Positions 51,101 to 58,911 of a DNA stretch of 64,000 nt are shown here, one piece after another. The notes under the pieces were generated by a model. That model was not told the DNA's origin. It worked only from the letters and a program-made list of their open reading frames with translations, and ran no database searches. The position numbers were made by a program, and so were the translations under genes. The DNA lies in contig UCKU01000012.1 of NCBI GenBank assembly GCA_900473185.1, positions 255,265 to 319,264 on the forward strand. Direction: 5' to 3'. Source of the DNA: Hyphomicrobiales bacterium. GTDB lineage: Bacteria; Pseudomonadota; Alphaproteobacteria; Rhizobiales; Rhizobiaceae. Within the stretch, counting starts at the first letter, position 1; each line of letters begins with the position of its first letter.

Positions 51101-51360
51101 CGCTGATTGTGCTCGCCCAGATTCATCAGTGCCATGGGCAGCCGAAGCTAGCTCGTAAGTATTACGAGGAAGCCCTTGAGGTTGCGAAGGAAATTGACGA
51201 GCCGCAATTGCTCTTTCCGTGCTATGATGGTCTGGCGACACTCAGCCTCGAGCATGACGACATAGACGAGGCGGAACGGTATTTCACGCTGGCACAGGAT
51301 GTATGCATCCGCCACAACCTCGATCCAGCCACGCTCGTCGTATTGCCGTTCCTCGACTGA
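48112..51360 (+). CDS. double-zinc-ribbon adenylate/guanylate cyclase with AAA-type ATPase and TPR domains
   Basis: A 1082-residue signalling protein. N-terminal residues 1-48 form two zinc ribbons (Cys3-Cys6...Cys17-Cys20 and Cys28-Cys31...Cys42-Cys45). A class III cyclase domain follows (VTVLFADLCGFTTLSEQ, VDKFVGDALLALFGAP, TVNTAQRLQSMAGEND). Then comes a STAND/AAA ATPase with P-loop SEAGIGKS (Lys312) and Walker B LLLVIEDLHWAD. Residues 700-1080 are helical TPR repeats (AYSNLGVLYTIVDPGNA; RLLANLAVSCC). The first P-loop residue is Ser instead of Gly. It probably senses protein-protein signals and makes a cyclic nucleotide in the cytoplasm. No partner is evident nearby. Confidence 0.9.
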   Translation: MECAGCGFDIQSGFAFCPRCGAKQPLLCAGCGYSCQPDFAFCPRCGASLASKMQPVLKSSTEVAVSEKSDSDADRRPVTVLFADLCGFTTLSEQIDPEVMRALQNELFEEMTRAVETYGGFVDKFVGDALLALFGAPVAHEDDPIRALNAALDMIDRATEVGTRWRSRARVPLRLHIGINSGPVVTGGFGAVGAKSYSVTGDTVNTAQRLQSMAGENDILVGPLTYRLTRHAFAFDSLGAQTLRGKSGNVHVHRLTGLLEAPHTARGLESFGLQAPMIGRDAELSRLLTCLDLACGGTAQLVRLISEAGIGKSRLANEFVTIAGNAGRFPGLAIRKATCSPLGEQSYGTLAAVVRSAYSVGERDDPDRTRQLLSTGFRALDFTQEEVEGLLPLFLHVLGLGDPDGALRHIEPEQLRRQIFYAVRTVFERRLGQGPLLLVIEDLHWADAASLEVLRFMMDRLERSRLMLLAIYRPTSQTDPLNSDRVSVTVQRLGPLMAADGQKLLAAFFGEAHGKLPVSMRKRILERASGNPLFIEEILRGLIDMGTLHHDGQHWHVAAEDTDVDIPVNLQALLLARVDRLPQEIRRSAQEAAVVGPKFDTALLRTVATDPAGIDAALDYLCDANIIEELRGPDAAVSPGYRFSQTLMHDVIYHNLLLQRRMELHRRIGQFLERQYGASPDRPEHLALLGHHFSLTTERAKGAAYLMAAGDLARKTYANDDAMRLYRQALAAFANEAEVTPEQPALLERLADLCGPAGLRDAALNHYQCALAIHRSKDDPIAAARILRKIGRLHLDAGRRDQAETHCAEAEALIAAIDAPVEHAHLLQERGHLAFRMGDQAAAAEWATQALQRLQTLPIDGTTEAGREAARAMAEALNTKGAALARLGRRRDAVQEVEHSLSVAEKADLQSAACRAYSNLGVLYTIVDPGNAIRICRRGLEVATRIGDLGFQARLLANLAVSCCTFTDRCAAEGVPAAEKAVEIDRALDQRDHLSVPLIVLAQIHQCHGQPKLARKYYEEALEVAKEIDEPQLLFPCYDGLATLSLEHDDIDEAERYFTLAQDVCIRHNLDPATLVVLPFLD

Positions 51361-51433
51361 CTGTCCCCGTTGCAACGACTGCAGGAGATCGATGAGGAGA
51401 ATCGTATCCAACGCATAAAGGGAGGAATAAAAG

Positions 51434-52114
51434 ATGCAGGAGAACCACGTAGCAAAACCATTGCAGCCAGGAGATCGCGCGCCGAACGTGGTGCTGGATG
51501 CGATCACCCGCCAGGGCAAGATCGCCATTGACGATTTTCGCGGCCAGAAGCCGGTGCTCGTCGGGTTGTTCCGCGGACTGCATTGCCCCTTCTGTCGCCG
51601 GCAGATCGCCGCTATGGCCGAACTCACCGATGCCTTACAGGCGAAAGGCATCGATAGCCTGACCGTCGTCAACACGCCGATCGATCGCGCCCGTCTCTAT
51701 TTCCGCTACCACCCGCTTCCCAATCTGCTGGCGGCTTCCGATCCGGAACGGGTATCCCACAAGGCCTTCGGTCTGCCGAACCTTCAGTTCACGGAAAACG
51801 AGAACGACTGGCCGCACAAAGTCAGCATGAGCACTGTGTCCTCGATGCAGATCGACATGCCGGGCGAGCTTCCGGCGCCCATGGGCGTGATGGAGGCGGT
51901 GGAATATCTCGACAAGGCGGATGGCTATGAATTCACCGAGGACGACACGCAGATGATCGCCACCGGCCACGGCCAACTTGTCGGCGAATTTCTGCTCGAT
52001 CGAGATGGCGTCGTGCGTTGGTGTTTCACCGAAGTCGAGGATGGTGGCCGCCATATGTTCGGCGGCCCCGCCCCGCGGGAGGTGATGTCGGCAGCTTCGA
52101 ACATGGCAGTCTGA
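51434..52114 (+). CDS. peroxiredoxin-like (AhpC/TSA family) protein
   Basis: A 226-residue thioredoxin-fold protein starting at the ATG at 51434 after GGAGGA. Its active-site motif is FRGLHCPFCRRQIA, with Cys50-Pro-Phe-Cys53, a C-x-x-C arrangement unlike classical peroxiredoxins (PxxxTxxC). It resembles redoxin-domain proteins. PLQPGDRAPNVVLD is the usual N-terminal redoxin segment. It likely detoxifies peroxides or handles thiols. It follows the cyclase gene by 73 bp. Confidence 0.75.
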   Translation: MQENHVAKPLQPGDRAPNVVLDAITRQGKIAIDDFRGQKPVLVGLFRGLHCPFCRRQIAAMAELTDALQAKGIDSLTVVNTPIDRARLYFRYHPLPNLLAASDPERVSHKAFGLPNLQFTENENDWPHKVSMSTVSSMQIDMPGELPAPMGVMEAVEYLDKADGYEFTEDDTQMIATGHGQLVGEFLLDRDGVVRWCFTEVEDGGRHMFGGPAPREVMSAASNMAV

Positions 52115-52137
52115 GACGAATTGCTGGCGCGACAAGA

Positions 52138-52157
52138 GACGACAAGATTATGTCGTC
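52138..52157. terminator. perfect stem-loop after the peroxiredoxin-like gene
   Basis: GACGACA (52138-52144) and TGTCGTC (52151-52157) form a 7-bp perfect stem with a 6-nt loop, 23 nt after the stop codon. No U-tract follows, so a rho-independent terminator function is uncertain; it may instead be an mRNA-stabilising element. Confidence 0.4.
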
Positions 52158-52564
52158 GCTTGAAGGACTGATGGTGACCGATCTTCTGGTTACGGAGAAC
52201 ATGGATGGGGAAAACACAACCATTCATCATGGCGGATCCCACACCCGCAGTCCTGACAGCCGCTACCACCCGTCGCGTAAAAAGCTGCCGCGCAAACCTC
52301 ATCCCTGAAGCCCAGAGGATCCTTGTCCGCCGCCCACGCCAAAATCCCGTTCGTTTGGATAAAATCTCAATTAGTTTGGATGTCATCGCAGGGCTGAAAC
52401 TGGAAACGCAGGTCGCGGGCACCTACCTAAGTTATTGGTCCTACGCAGTCGGTGTTTGAGAATACGATTCTGGAATTCCAATAAGCTTAGCTAGAATTAC
52501 GATTTTTTTTGATCCAGAATTCCCTTCTTTTGGTGCGGACACGGCGAGGCAAGCCTGGGGCGAA
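52158..52564. other. 407-bp stretch without recognised gene
   Basis: An 84-codon frame (52205-52459) begins MGKTQPFIMADPTPAVLTAA and ends SYWSYAVGV; it has no recognised family and no strong Shine-Dalgarno, so I do not call it. The right part, AT-richer (ATTCTGGAATTCCAATAAGC and TTTTTTTTGATCC), may carry the lactonase promoter. Confidence 0.4.
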
Positions 52565-53398
52565 ATGACGTTCACATTCGAAGTCTTCTCCGACCACTGG
52601 GCGCATCTCGGTGAGAGCCCGATCTGGTCGGAGACTGAAAATTGCATCTGGTGGGTTGATACCGATGGCCGCAGACTGCTTCGCACCGATGCGGCAACCG
52701 GCAAGACCTCGGCATGGGACGCACCCGAAGCCGTCGGCTGCATTGTGTTGCTGACTGATGGAACGCTGCTCGCAGGCCTTGCGACCGGCATTTTCCTCTT
52801 TGATCGGCGGACAGGCCTGTTCACGCGCGTCTGCGCGCCTGAAAGCCGCGTGGATGTCCGCTTCAACGATGGAACACTCGATCCGGCCGGCCGGCTCTGG
52901 GCCGGCACGATGCAGCGGGAAATGGCAGCGCCGGCCGGAGCGATCTTCTGCATCGAGCCCGATTTTCGCCACCGCCGGGTCTTCGAAGATTTCTGGACGC
53001 CGAACGGCCTGGCCTTCGATCCGATACGGCAACGAATGTATTTTTCCGATTCCCATCCTTCGGTTCAGGCGATCTGGGCCTGCGACTATGATCTTGCCAC
53101 CGGCACGCCGTCCAACCGGCGGGTCTTTGCGACCACGCATGCCTTTGCTGGACGGCCCGATGGAGCATTCGTCGATGAGGACGGCGTCTACTGGATTGCC
53201 GGTGTCGATGGCTCGCAGTTGCTGCGCTTTGCGCCATCGGGTGAACCGCTTGAGCCGGTGGAGCTACCGGTAACCCATCCGACCAAGCTCGTGATGAACC
53301 GGACAATGCCGCGCATAGTCTTCGTCACCACGCGACGCATGGCCGCTCCGGATCAGAGCGACGCCTCCGGCCATCTTCTGCGCTGCCTGTTTGCCTGA
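52565..53398 (+). CDS. SMP-30/gluconolactonase family lactonase, probable sugar-acid lactonase
   Basis: A 277-residue six-bladed beta-propeller starting MTFTFEVFSDHWAHLGESPI. Metal-site motifs are GESPIWSETENCIWWVD (Glu ligand), RFNDGTLDPAGRLWAGTM (Asn-Asp) and TPNGLAFD (Asn). The protein hydrolyses aldonolactones such as L-arabino-1,4-lactone or gluconolactone. A dehydratase of the L-arabonate type lies just beyond the regulator, so this lactonase may feed that pathway. It is convergent with the GntR gene (8 bp between stops). Confidence 0.85.
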   Translation: MTFTFEVFSDHWAHLGESPIWSETENCIWWVDTDGRRLLRTDAATGKTSAWDAPEAVGCIVLLTDGTLLAGLATGIFLFDRRTGLFTRVCAPESRVDVRFNDGTLDPAGRLWAGTMQREMAAPAGAIFCIEPDFRHRRVFEDFWTPNGLAFDPIRQRMYFSDSHPSVQAIWACDYDLATGTPSNRRVFATTHAFAGRPDGAFVDEDGVYWIAGVDGSQLLRFAPSGEPLEPVELPVTHPTKLVMNRTMPRIVFVTTRRMAAPDQSDASGHLLRCLFA

Positions 53399-53406
53399 GG
53401 CTGCCC

Positions 53407-54144
53407 TTAGCGCTGGACGAAATCGGGATATTGTTCGCAGATGAGATCGATGATCGACAGCGTACCGGACAGGTGCTTGCGCATGGCCGCGACCGCCCTT
53501 TCAGGCTCGGCGGAGCGAATCGCTTCAACAATGGCACGGTGATCGGCAAGCACCGTCTCCAACTTGCCGGGCATCGGCAGGTTGAGGCGGCGCAGCCGGT
53601 CGAGATGGACGCTCAGACGCCGCACCGTTGCCCAGAGACCCAGAATGCCGCTGCGCTCAAAGAGCGCGCGATGGAAATCCCTATCGAATGAATCGAACTG
53701 ATCAAACTGATCCGGCGAGGCCACGGCCTCCTGCTGCCGAAGTATCCGCTCCAATACCTGCGCCGTCTCGGCCGGGCTTTCGAGCGTCAGCCGGCGGACC
53801 GCCTCGAGTTCGATCGACAGCCTGAGGAAATGCGCCTGGGCGGCGTGGTCAATATCGATCTTGGCGACAACAGTCGCATATTGAGGATAGACCTCGACCA
53901 ATCCCTCCTCTTCAAGCCGGATCAGGGCGTCGCGCACCGGCGTCTGGCTGACATTGAACTCGCTCTGCAGCGCGATGCGGGACAGAACCGTTGTCGGCGT
54001 CAGATCCATGGAGAGAATGCGGGAACGAAGGATTTCAAGAATTTGCGGCGCGACCTGGCGCGTTCGGTCAAGGGCAAATTGCGTCCGGTTAACTTTCACG
54101 CCTGGCCATCCATCCTGTCGAAGCACTGCCGATCGTTTAAACAT
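53407..54144 (-). CDS. GntR-family transcriptional regulator with FCD (FadR-type) domain
   Basis: 245 residues from the ATG at 54144; a GTG at 54099 and one at 54186 are alternatives, the latter lying inside the putative operator. It has a winged helix-turn-helix (VAPQILEILRSRILSMDLTP; ALQSEFNVSQTPVRDALIRL) and an all-helical FCD domain with metal-ligand-type positions (DRDFHRALFERSG; DHRAIVEAI). It diverges from the IlvD/Edd-type dehydratase gene and most likely represses it, being relieved by a sugar-acid intermediate. A close second copy of its operator-like site stands at 47.1 kb. Confidence 0.88.
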   Translation of the reverse strand: MFKRSAVLRQDGWPGVKVNRTQFALDRTRQVAPQILEILRSRILSMDLTPTTVLSRIALQSEFNVSQTPVRDALIRLEEEGLVEVYPQYATVVAKIDIDHAAQAHFLRLSIELEAVRRLTLESPAETAQVLERILRQQEAVASPDQFDQFDSFDRDFHRALFERSGILGLWATVRRLSVHLDRLRRLNLPMPGKLETVLADHRAIVEAIRSAEPERAVAAMRKHLSGTLSIIDLICEQYPDFVQR

Positions 54145-54154
54145 ATTTTGTGGC

Positions 54155-54182
54155 TTGATGCACTGATACATTAGTGCTTTAG
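54155..54182. promoter_or_regulatory. candidate operator of the FCD-GntR regulator
   Basis: GCACTGATACATTAGTGC at 54160-54177 has 5-bp perfect outer arms (GCACT/AGTGC). The whole 28-bp segment is similar to 47094-47121 (24/28). It sits 11 bp upstream of the regulator ATG at 54144, and 73 bp upstream of the dehydratase start, so it would control both. Confidence 0.6.
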
Positions 54183-54255
54183 TCACACCAATGCAAAGCC
54201 GTTTCGCCAGAAACGGGACTGCATTTTCTTCAGTTCGAGACAGGACTTCAAAACG

Positions 54256-55992
54256 ATGAAGGCCAGAAAGACACCTTCCAAGCTGCGCAGTGCCAGATGG
54301 TTCGCGCCCGACGACCTCAGAAGTTCAGGCCACCGTTCGCGTACCATGCAGATGGGCTACGCGCCGGAGGAATGGGCGGGCAAGCCCGTCATCGCCATCC
54401 TCAACACCTGGTCAGATGCCAACCCCTGCCATGCGCATTTCAAGCATCGCGTCGAGGATGTGAAGCGCGGAATCCTCCAGGCCGGCGGTTTCCCGCTCGA
54501 ACTGCCGGCGCTGTCGCTGTCGGAAAGCTACGTCAAGCCGACGACCATGCTCTATCGCAACATGCTCGCCATGGAGGCGGAAGAGCTGCTGCGTTCACAT
54601 CCGGTCGATGGCGCGGTGCTGATGGGCGGCTGCGACAAGACCACGCCCGGTCTTGTTATGGGTGCGCTCAGCATGGGCCTGCCGATGATCTACCTGCCGG
54701 CTGGCCCGATGCTGCGCGGCAATTATCGTGGTGAATATCTGGGCTCCGGTTCGGATGCATGGAAATTCTGGGACGAGCGCCGTGCCGGCACGATTTCTGA
54801 AGCCGAATGGGTCGAGGTGGAGGCCGGCATCGCCCGCTCTTACGGCCACTGCATGACCATGGGCACAGCGAGCACGATGACGGCAATCGCCGAAGCGCTC
54901 GGGCTGACGCTGCCGGGCGCGAGTTCCATTCCTGCCGCCGATTCCAACCATATCCGCATGTCGTCGGCGGTCGGCCGGCGCATTGTCGAGATGGTCTGGG
55001 AAGACCTCGTGCCCGCTAAGATCGTTACACAGGCGGCAGTCGACAACGCCGTGACGGTCGCCATGGCGACAGGCTGTTCCACCAATGCCATCGTGCATCT
55101 GGTCGCGATGGCACGCCGTGCAGGCATACCGCTGGCGCTTGACGATCTCGATCATGCGGGCCGCACAACACCTGTGCTCGCCAATATCCGCCCGACCGGC
55201 AAGACCTATCTGATGGAGGATTTTTATTATGCCGGCGGTCTGAGGGCGCTGATGGCAAAGCTCTCCTCCAAGCTCGATCTCTCGACGATGACGGTCACCG
55301 GCGCAACACTCGGCGAAACGCTTGAGGGTGCCAGATGCTATAATGACGATGTCATCCGCTCTCTCGACAATCCACTCTACCATGAGGGGTCGCTCGCGGT
55401 GCTGAAAGGCAATCTTGCGCCGACCGGCGCCGTCATCAAACCCGCGGCCTGCGATCCGCGCTTCCACAAGCATGAAGGCCCCGCCCTCGTCTTCGACAGC
55501 TATCCGGATATGAAGAAGGCTGTCGATGACGAAACCCTCGACATCACCCCGGACCACGTCATGGTTCTGCGTGGCGCCGGCCCGCAGGGCGGCCCCGGCA
55601 TGCCGGAATGGGGCATGCTGCCAATGCCGAAGGCGCTGCTGAAAAAGGGCTATCGCGACATGCTGCGCCTCTCGGATGCACGCATGAGCGGCACGAGCTA
55701 CGGCGCATGCATATTGCATATTTCGCCGGAATCGCATGTCGGCGGCCCGCTCGCTTTGTTGAAAACCGGCGATATCGTCCGCCTCGATCTCGAAGCCCGC
55801 CGTATCGACATGCTTGTCGACGATGAGGAACTGGCGCGCCGCCGCGCCGCCTGGGTCAAGCCGGCGGAAAAGTTCGGCCGCGGCTATGGCTGGATGTTTG
55901 CCCGCCACATCACCCAGGCCGATACGGGCTGCGATTTCGATTTTCTGGAAACCGGCTTTGGCCCCACCCTCGGCGAGCCGGACATCTATTGA
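54256..55992 (+). CDS. IlvD/Edd family dehydratase, L-arabonate dehydratase type
   Basis: A 578-residue dehydratase of the sugar-acid branch of the IlvD/Edd family. [Fe-S] ligand candidates are Cys in ANPCHAHF, Cys in MGGCDKTTPGL and Cys in ATGCSTNAIVH; the conserved SHGTxx-type segments include RSYGHCMTMGTASTMTAIAEALG, and the C-terminus contains RMSGTSYGACILHISPES. It matches rhizobial L-arabonate (L-arabinonate) dehydratase, which converts L-arabonate to 2-keto-3-deoxy-L-arabonate. D-xylonate or L-fuconate type activity is possible. A good operator precedes it, and RraA-like gene follows 17 bp downstream. Confidence 0.88.
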   Translation: MKARKTPSKLRSARWFAPDDLRSSGHRSRTMQMGYAPEEWAGKPVIAILNTWSDANPCHAHFKHRVEDVKRGILQAGGFPLELPALSLSESYVKPTTMLYRNMLAMEAEELLRSHPVDGAVLMGGCDKTTPGLVMGALSMGLPMIYLPAGPMLRGNYRGEYLGSGSDAWKFWDERRAGTISEAEWVEVEAGIARSYGHCMTMGTASTMTAIAEALGLTLPGASSIPAADSNHIRMSSAVGRRIVEMVWEDLVPAKIVTQAAVDNAVTVAMATGCSTNAIVHLVAMARRAGIPLALDDLDHAGRTTPVLANIRPTGKTYLMEDFYYAGGLRALMAKLSSKLDLSTMTVTGATLGETLEGARCYNDDVIRSLDNPLYHEGSLAVLKGNLAPTGAVIKPAACDPRFHKHEGPALVFDSYPDMKKAVDDETLDITPDHVMVLRGAGPQGGPGMPEWGMLPMPKALLKKGYRDMLRLSDARMSGTSYGACILHISPESHVGGPLALLKTGDIVRLDLEARRIDMLVDDEELARRRAAWVKPAEKFGRGYGWMFARHITQADTGCDFDFLETGFGPTLGEPDIY

Positions 55993-56009
55993 TTTCAGGA
56001 GGACAAGAT

Positions 56010-56732
56010 ATGACCACCACTTTGAGCCAGCAAACGCGTGAGAAGCTGAAGGGCGTTTCGACCGCAACGCTTTGTACCGCTCTTTTCAAACGCGGTCTGC
56101 GCAACCAGTTCATCCAGGACGTGCGCCCGCTCTCGCCGAAGAAAACCAACATGGTCGGTCAGGCTTTCACGCTGCGCTATATCCCGGCGCGCGAAGACCT
56201 GAACACGCTTGATGTCTTCCGCAATCCGGAACATCCCCAGCGCGCCGCCGTCGAGCGTTGCCCGCCGGGCGCCGTGCTGATCATGGATAGCCGGCGGGAT
56301 GCGCGTGCTGCCTCCGCCGGCTCTATCCTCGTCTCGCGCCTGCAGGTGCGCGGCGTTGCCGGCGTCGTTACCGACGGTGGTTTCCGCGACAGCCCCGAAA
56401 TCGCCGGTCTCGATATTCCTGCCTATCACCACCGGCCTTCGGCGCCGACCAACCTAACCCTGCATCAGGCGATCGAAATCAATGTCCCGATCGGTTGCGG
56501 CGATGTTCCTGTCTTCCCCGGCGACGTCGTGGTCGGCGACAATGAGGGCGTCGTGGTCATCCCCCTGCATCTTGCCGAGGAGATCGCCGACGAGGCCGTC
56601 GAGATGACGGCCTACGAGGATTTCGTCACCGAGGAGGTGCTCGGCGGCGCGACCATCATCGGACTCTATCCGGCGACCAGCGAAGTACCGCGCGAAAAGT
56701 TTGCGCAATGGCGCAAGAAGAATAGCCGGTAG
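56010..56732 (+). CDS. RraA-family protein (HMG/CHA-aldolase-like)
   Basis: 240 residues from the ATG at 56010 preceded by AGGAGG; a longer frame from 55989 overlaps the dehydratase stop. Motifs include STATLCTALFKRGLRN, GVVTDGGFRDSPEIAG (the metal and pyruvate-enolate binding Gly/Arg/Asp region) and GVVVIPLHLAEEI. Members are either RNase E inhibitors or, more commonly in catabolic operons, class II pyruvate aldolases. Directly downstream of a sugar-acid dehydratase, the aldolase role (cleaving a 2-keto-3-deoxy-acid) fits better. Substrate is not certain. Confidence 0.85.
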   Translation: MTTTLSQQTREKLKGVSTATLCTALFKRGLRNQFIQDVRPLSPKKTNMVGQAFTLRYIPAREDLNTLDVFRNPEHPQRAAVERCPPGAVLIMDSRRDARAASAGSILVSRLQVRGVAGVVTDGGFRDSPEIAGLDIPAYHHRPSAPTNLTLHQAIEINVPIGCGDVPVFPGDVVVGDNEGVVVIPLHLAEEIADEAVEMTAYEDFVTEEVLGGATIIGLYPATSEVPREKFAQWRKKNSR

Positions 56733-56738
56733 GTGCGG

Positions 56739-56762
56739 AAAGGGCGGTTTCTGTCCCTTTTT
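56739..56762 (+). terminator. possible rho-independent terminator after the RraA-like gene
   Basis: AAAGGG (56739-56744) and CCCTTT (56755-56760) form a 6-bp stem with a 10-nt loop, followed by TT. It starts 6 nt after the stop codon. The stem is short and the U-run weak, so the call is tentative. Confidence 0.45.
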
Positions 56763-56877
56763 CATTCCTTGACCGCGCCTGTCATCGACGAGACGTAAAA
56801 GTCCACGAAGGACGAATATCGAGCATTACACGCTATGTATGCGTATTCTCACGACTTTTCTGGCGGAACACCGCCGG

Positions 56878-57651
56878 TTATCCACGCCCGACAAAGGGCA
56901 TCTTGGTCGCCATCACAGTCATCGTCAGCACGTTGGCGCTGAGCGGCAGGCCCGCCATATAGACGACCGCATCGGCGATATGGGCAGGATCGATGGTCGC
57001 CTCTGCGGCAGTCGTCCCATTGGCCTGAAGAACGCCCGTGGCGATTCTTTTCGTCATGTCGCTTGCCGCATTGCCGATATCGATCTGCCCACACGCGATG
57101 TCGAATTCGCGCCCATCGAGCGCGGTCGATTTCGTCAGGCCGGTGATCGCGTGTTTGGTCGCCGTATAGGGCGCGGAATTGGGACGGGGTGTCGTTGCCG
57201 AAACCGAGCCGTTATTGAGGATGCGGCCGCCACGTGGCGTCTGGCTCTTCATCAGCCTGAACGCCTGCTGCGTGCAGAGGAACGCGCCTGTCAGATTGGC
57301 CGAGACGATGGCGCTCCAGTCTTCGAAAGTTACATCCTCCAGCGGCATGCCCGGCACCGAGACACCGGCATTGTTGACCAGCAGATCGAGGCGGCCATGC
57401 TGATTTGCGATCGCGTCGAACAATGCTCTAACTGAGACCGGATCGCCGACATCGGCACGGATTGCAGTAACTTCCGCACCTGTCTCGCTGCCGAGCTCGA
57501 CGGCCGCTGTTTCGAGAATCTCGGCACGCCTTCCCGAGATTACGACGCTGTAGCCGGCAGCTCCGAGCCCCTTTGCGATCGCTCGGCCGATGCCCGTGCC
57601 GCCACCAGTCACCAGAGCAATCTTCGACTGCCTGCCGGTACTTTCACTCAT
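56878..57651 (-). CDS. SDR-family NAD(P)-dependent oxidoreductase
   Basis: A 257-residue classical [18 protein letters not shown] (cofactor loop), [10 protein letters not shown], catalytic Ser in [11 protein letters not shown] with Tyr-x-x-x-Lys in [11 protein letters not shown]. Residues after the active site are typical of sugar or sugar-acid dehydrogenases. Its start overlaps the DenD-like stop by 4 nt, so it is co-translated with that gene. It may oxidise a tetronate, pentonate or their reduced forms. Substrate not assignable from sequence. Confidence 0.88.
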   Translation of the reverse strand: MSESTGRQSKIALVTGGGTGIGRAIAKGLGAAGYSVVISGRRAEILETAAVELGSETGAEVTAIRADVGDPVSVRALFDAIANQHGRLDLLVNNAGVSVPGMPLEDVTFEDWSAIVSANLTGAFLCTQQAFRLMKSQTPRGGRILNNGSVSATTPRPNSAPYTATKHAITGLTKSTALDGREFDIACGQIDIGNAASDMTKRIATGVLQANGTTAAEATIDPAHIADAVVYMAGLPLSANVLTMTVMATKMPFVGRG

Positions 57652-58634
57652 AGAATCCTCCCGCCGAGTTCATCCTCGATATGCACCTGCAGGATCTCGT
57701 CAAAACTCTTCTCCGCCTTGAAGCCGAGCGCGGACGCTCTCTGCGCATCGAACTGCGTCGGCCAACCGGCCACGATGCGTTCGATCACCGGATCGGTCTC
57801 GCGCTTGATCAGCGCAACGGCCTTGTCGCCCGCAATCCGGCGCAACGCTTCGATCTCTTCCGAAACCAGGGCCGAGAGACCCGGCATGGTCAGGTTGCGC
57901 CGCGCGCCCACCTTTGCCGTGTCGATCCTCGCCGCGTGAACGAAGAAGCCGACTGCCGCCCGCGGGCTTGCGAACCAGTGCCGGACGCTGTCGCTGACCG
58001 GCAGCACCGCTGGCTTGCCGGCGAGTGGCTCACGCAGAATATTGGAGAAGAAGCCGGAGGCCGCCTTGTTCGGCACGCCCGGCCGCACGCAGATCGTCGG
58101 CAGGCGAATGCCGATGCCATCGAAAATGCCGCGGCGCGAATAGTCGGCAAGCAGCAGTTCGGCAATTGCCTTCTGGGTGCCGTAGCTCGTCAGCGGCGTG
58201 GAAAAGAACTCGTCGGGAATGACGTCAGGGAAAGGCGTGCCGAAGACAGCGATAGAGGAGGCGAAGACCACGCGCGGTACATAGGCGGACTTCAGGCCCT
58301 GATGGCGGATCGCCTCGAACAGTGCGCGCACACCATCGAGATTGACCGCATAGCCTTTATCGAAATCGGCCTCCGCCTCACCGGAAACGATCGCCGCCAG
58401 ATGAAAAATCAGACCGGGCCGGGTCTCGATCAGCTTGTCGGCAATGCCGGCCTGGGCGAGGTCGATCGTCAGGGTGCTTGATACAGACCGAAGAGCCTCG
58501 GGCACGGGAGGCTGAACTGCATCGACCAGCGTCAATCGACTGATCGCGGTGCCAAGCACACCAGGCTCGCGGGCAATTCTCTCGACCAGCTTGCGGCCGA
58601 TCATGCCTGCCGCACCCAAAATCATCACATGCAT
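57648..58634 (-). CDS. denD: NAD-dependent epimerase/dehydratase family, D-erythronate dehydrogenase (DenD)-like
   Basis: A 328-residue Rossmann protein with the N-terminal [19 protein letters not shown] motif and the extended-SDR active site Ser in [11 protein letters not shown] and [43 protein letters not shown], further on, is the strongest DenD-like stretch. DenD oxidises D-erythronate to 2-keto-D-erythronate in four-carbon sugar-acid degradation. It pairs with the LtnD-like gene 277 bp away on the same strand. GGGAGG precedes the start. Kinase and decarboxylase/aldolase genes of that pathway (otnK, otnC) are not in the window. Confidence 0.85.
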   Translation of the reverse strand: MHVMILGAAGMIGRKLVERIAREPGVLGTAISRLTLVDAVQPPVPEALRSVSSTLTIDLAQAGIADKLIETRPGLIFHLAAIVSGEAEADFDKGYAVNLDGVRALFEAIRHQGLKSAYVPRVVFASSIAVFGTPFPDVIPDEFFSTPLTSYGTQKAIAELLLADYSRRGIFDGIGIRLPTICVRPGVPNKAASGFFSNILREPLAGKPAVLPVSDSVRHWFASPRAAVGFFVHAARIDTAKVGARRNLTMPGLSALVSEEIEALRRIAGDKAVALIKRETDPVIERIVAGWPTQFDAQRASALGFKAEKSFDEILQVHIEDELGGRIL

Positions 58635-58911
58635 ATTGGCCTACCTCCCAGCGCTGCCGGCGTCATTTTTTCGAGACGATCTCGATGTTTGATCGGAATC
58701 CGTTCTCCCCAGTCGGATTCCGCGCACGTCACGCCAGGCGCAACGCCATCTGCTCCTTCAAATTTCCCACCGCCTCGGACCGGCACTCCGGAACGTTAGC
58801 GGCCAGACGTAACCAAACAAAACTGCAACCTGCAGGTCAACTTAACTTGCACGATCTGCGGGTGGTAGCAATCGAACATAAGTCTCATGCGCATTTTGCC
58901 CAGTGCCGCCA
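58635..58911. other. 277-bp gap between LtnD-like and DenD-like genes
   Basis: No gene is supported. The 10-bp palindrome ACCTGCAGGT lies in its middle, and GGGAGG near its left end serves the DenD-like gene. The gap may house a second promoter or intercistronic element. Stop-codon-rich frames exclude a missed gene. Confidence 0.35.

Noticed and set aside
52205..52459. 84-codon plus frame between peroxiredoxin and lactonase genes
   Set aside because: Weak start context and no resemblance to known proteins; could be a degenerate fragment, so left uncalled.
56862..56875. GGCGG-AACA-CCGCC hairpin close to the SDR stop
   Set aside because: Only 5-bp arms and no U-run in the transcribed direction of the SDR gene; too weak for a terminator call.
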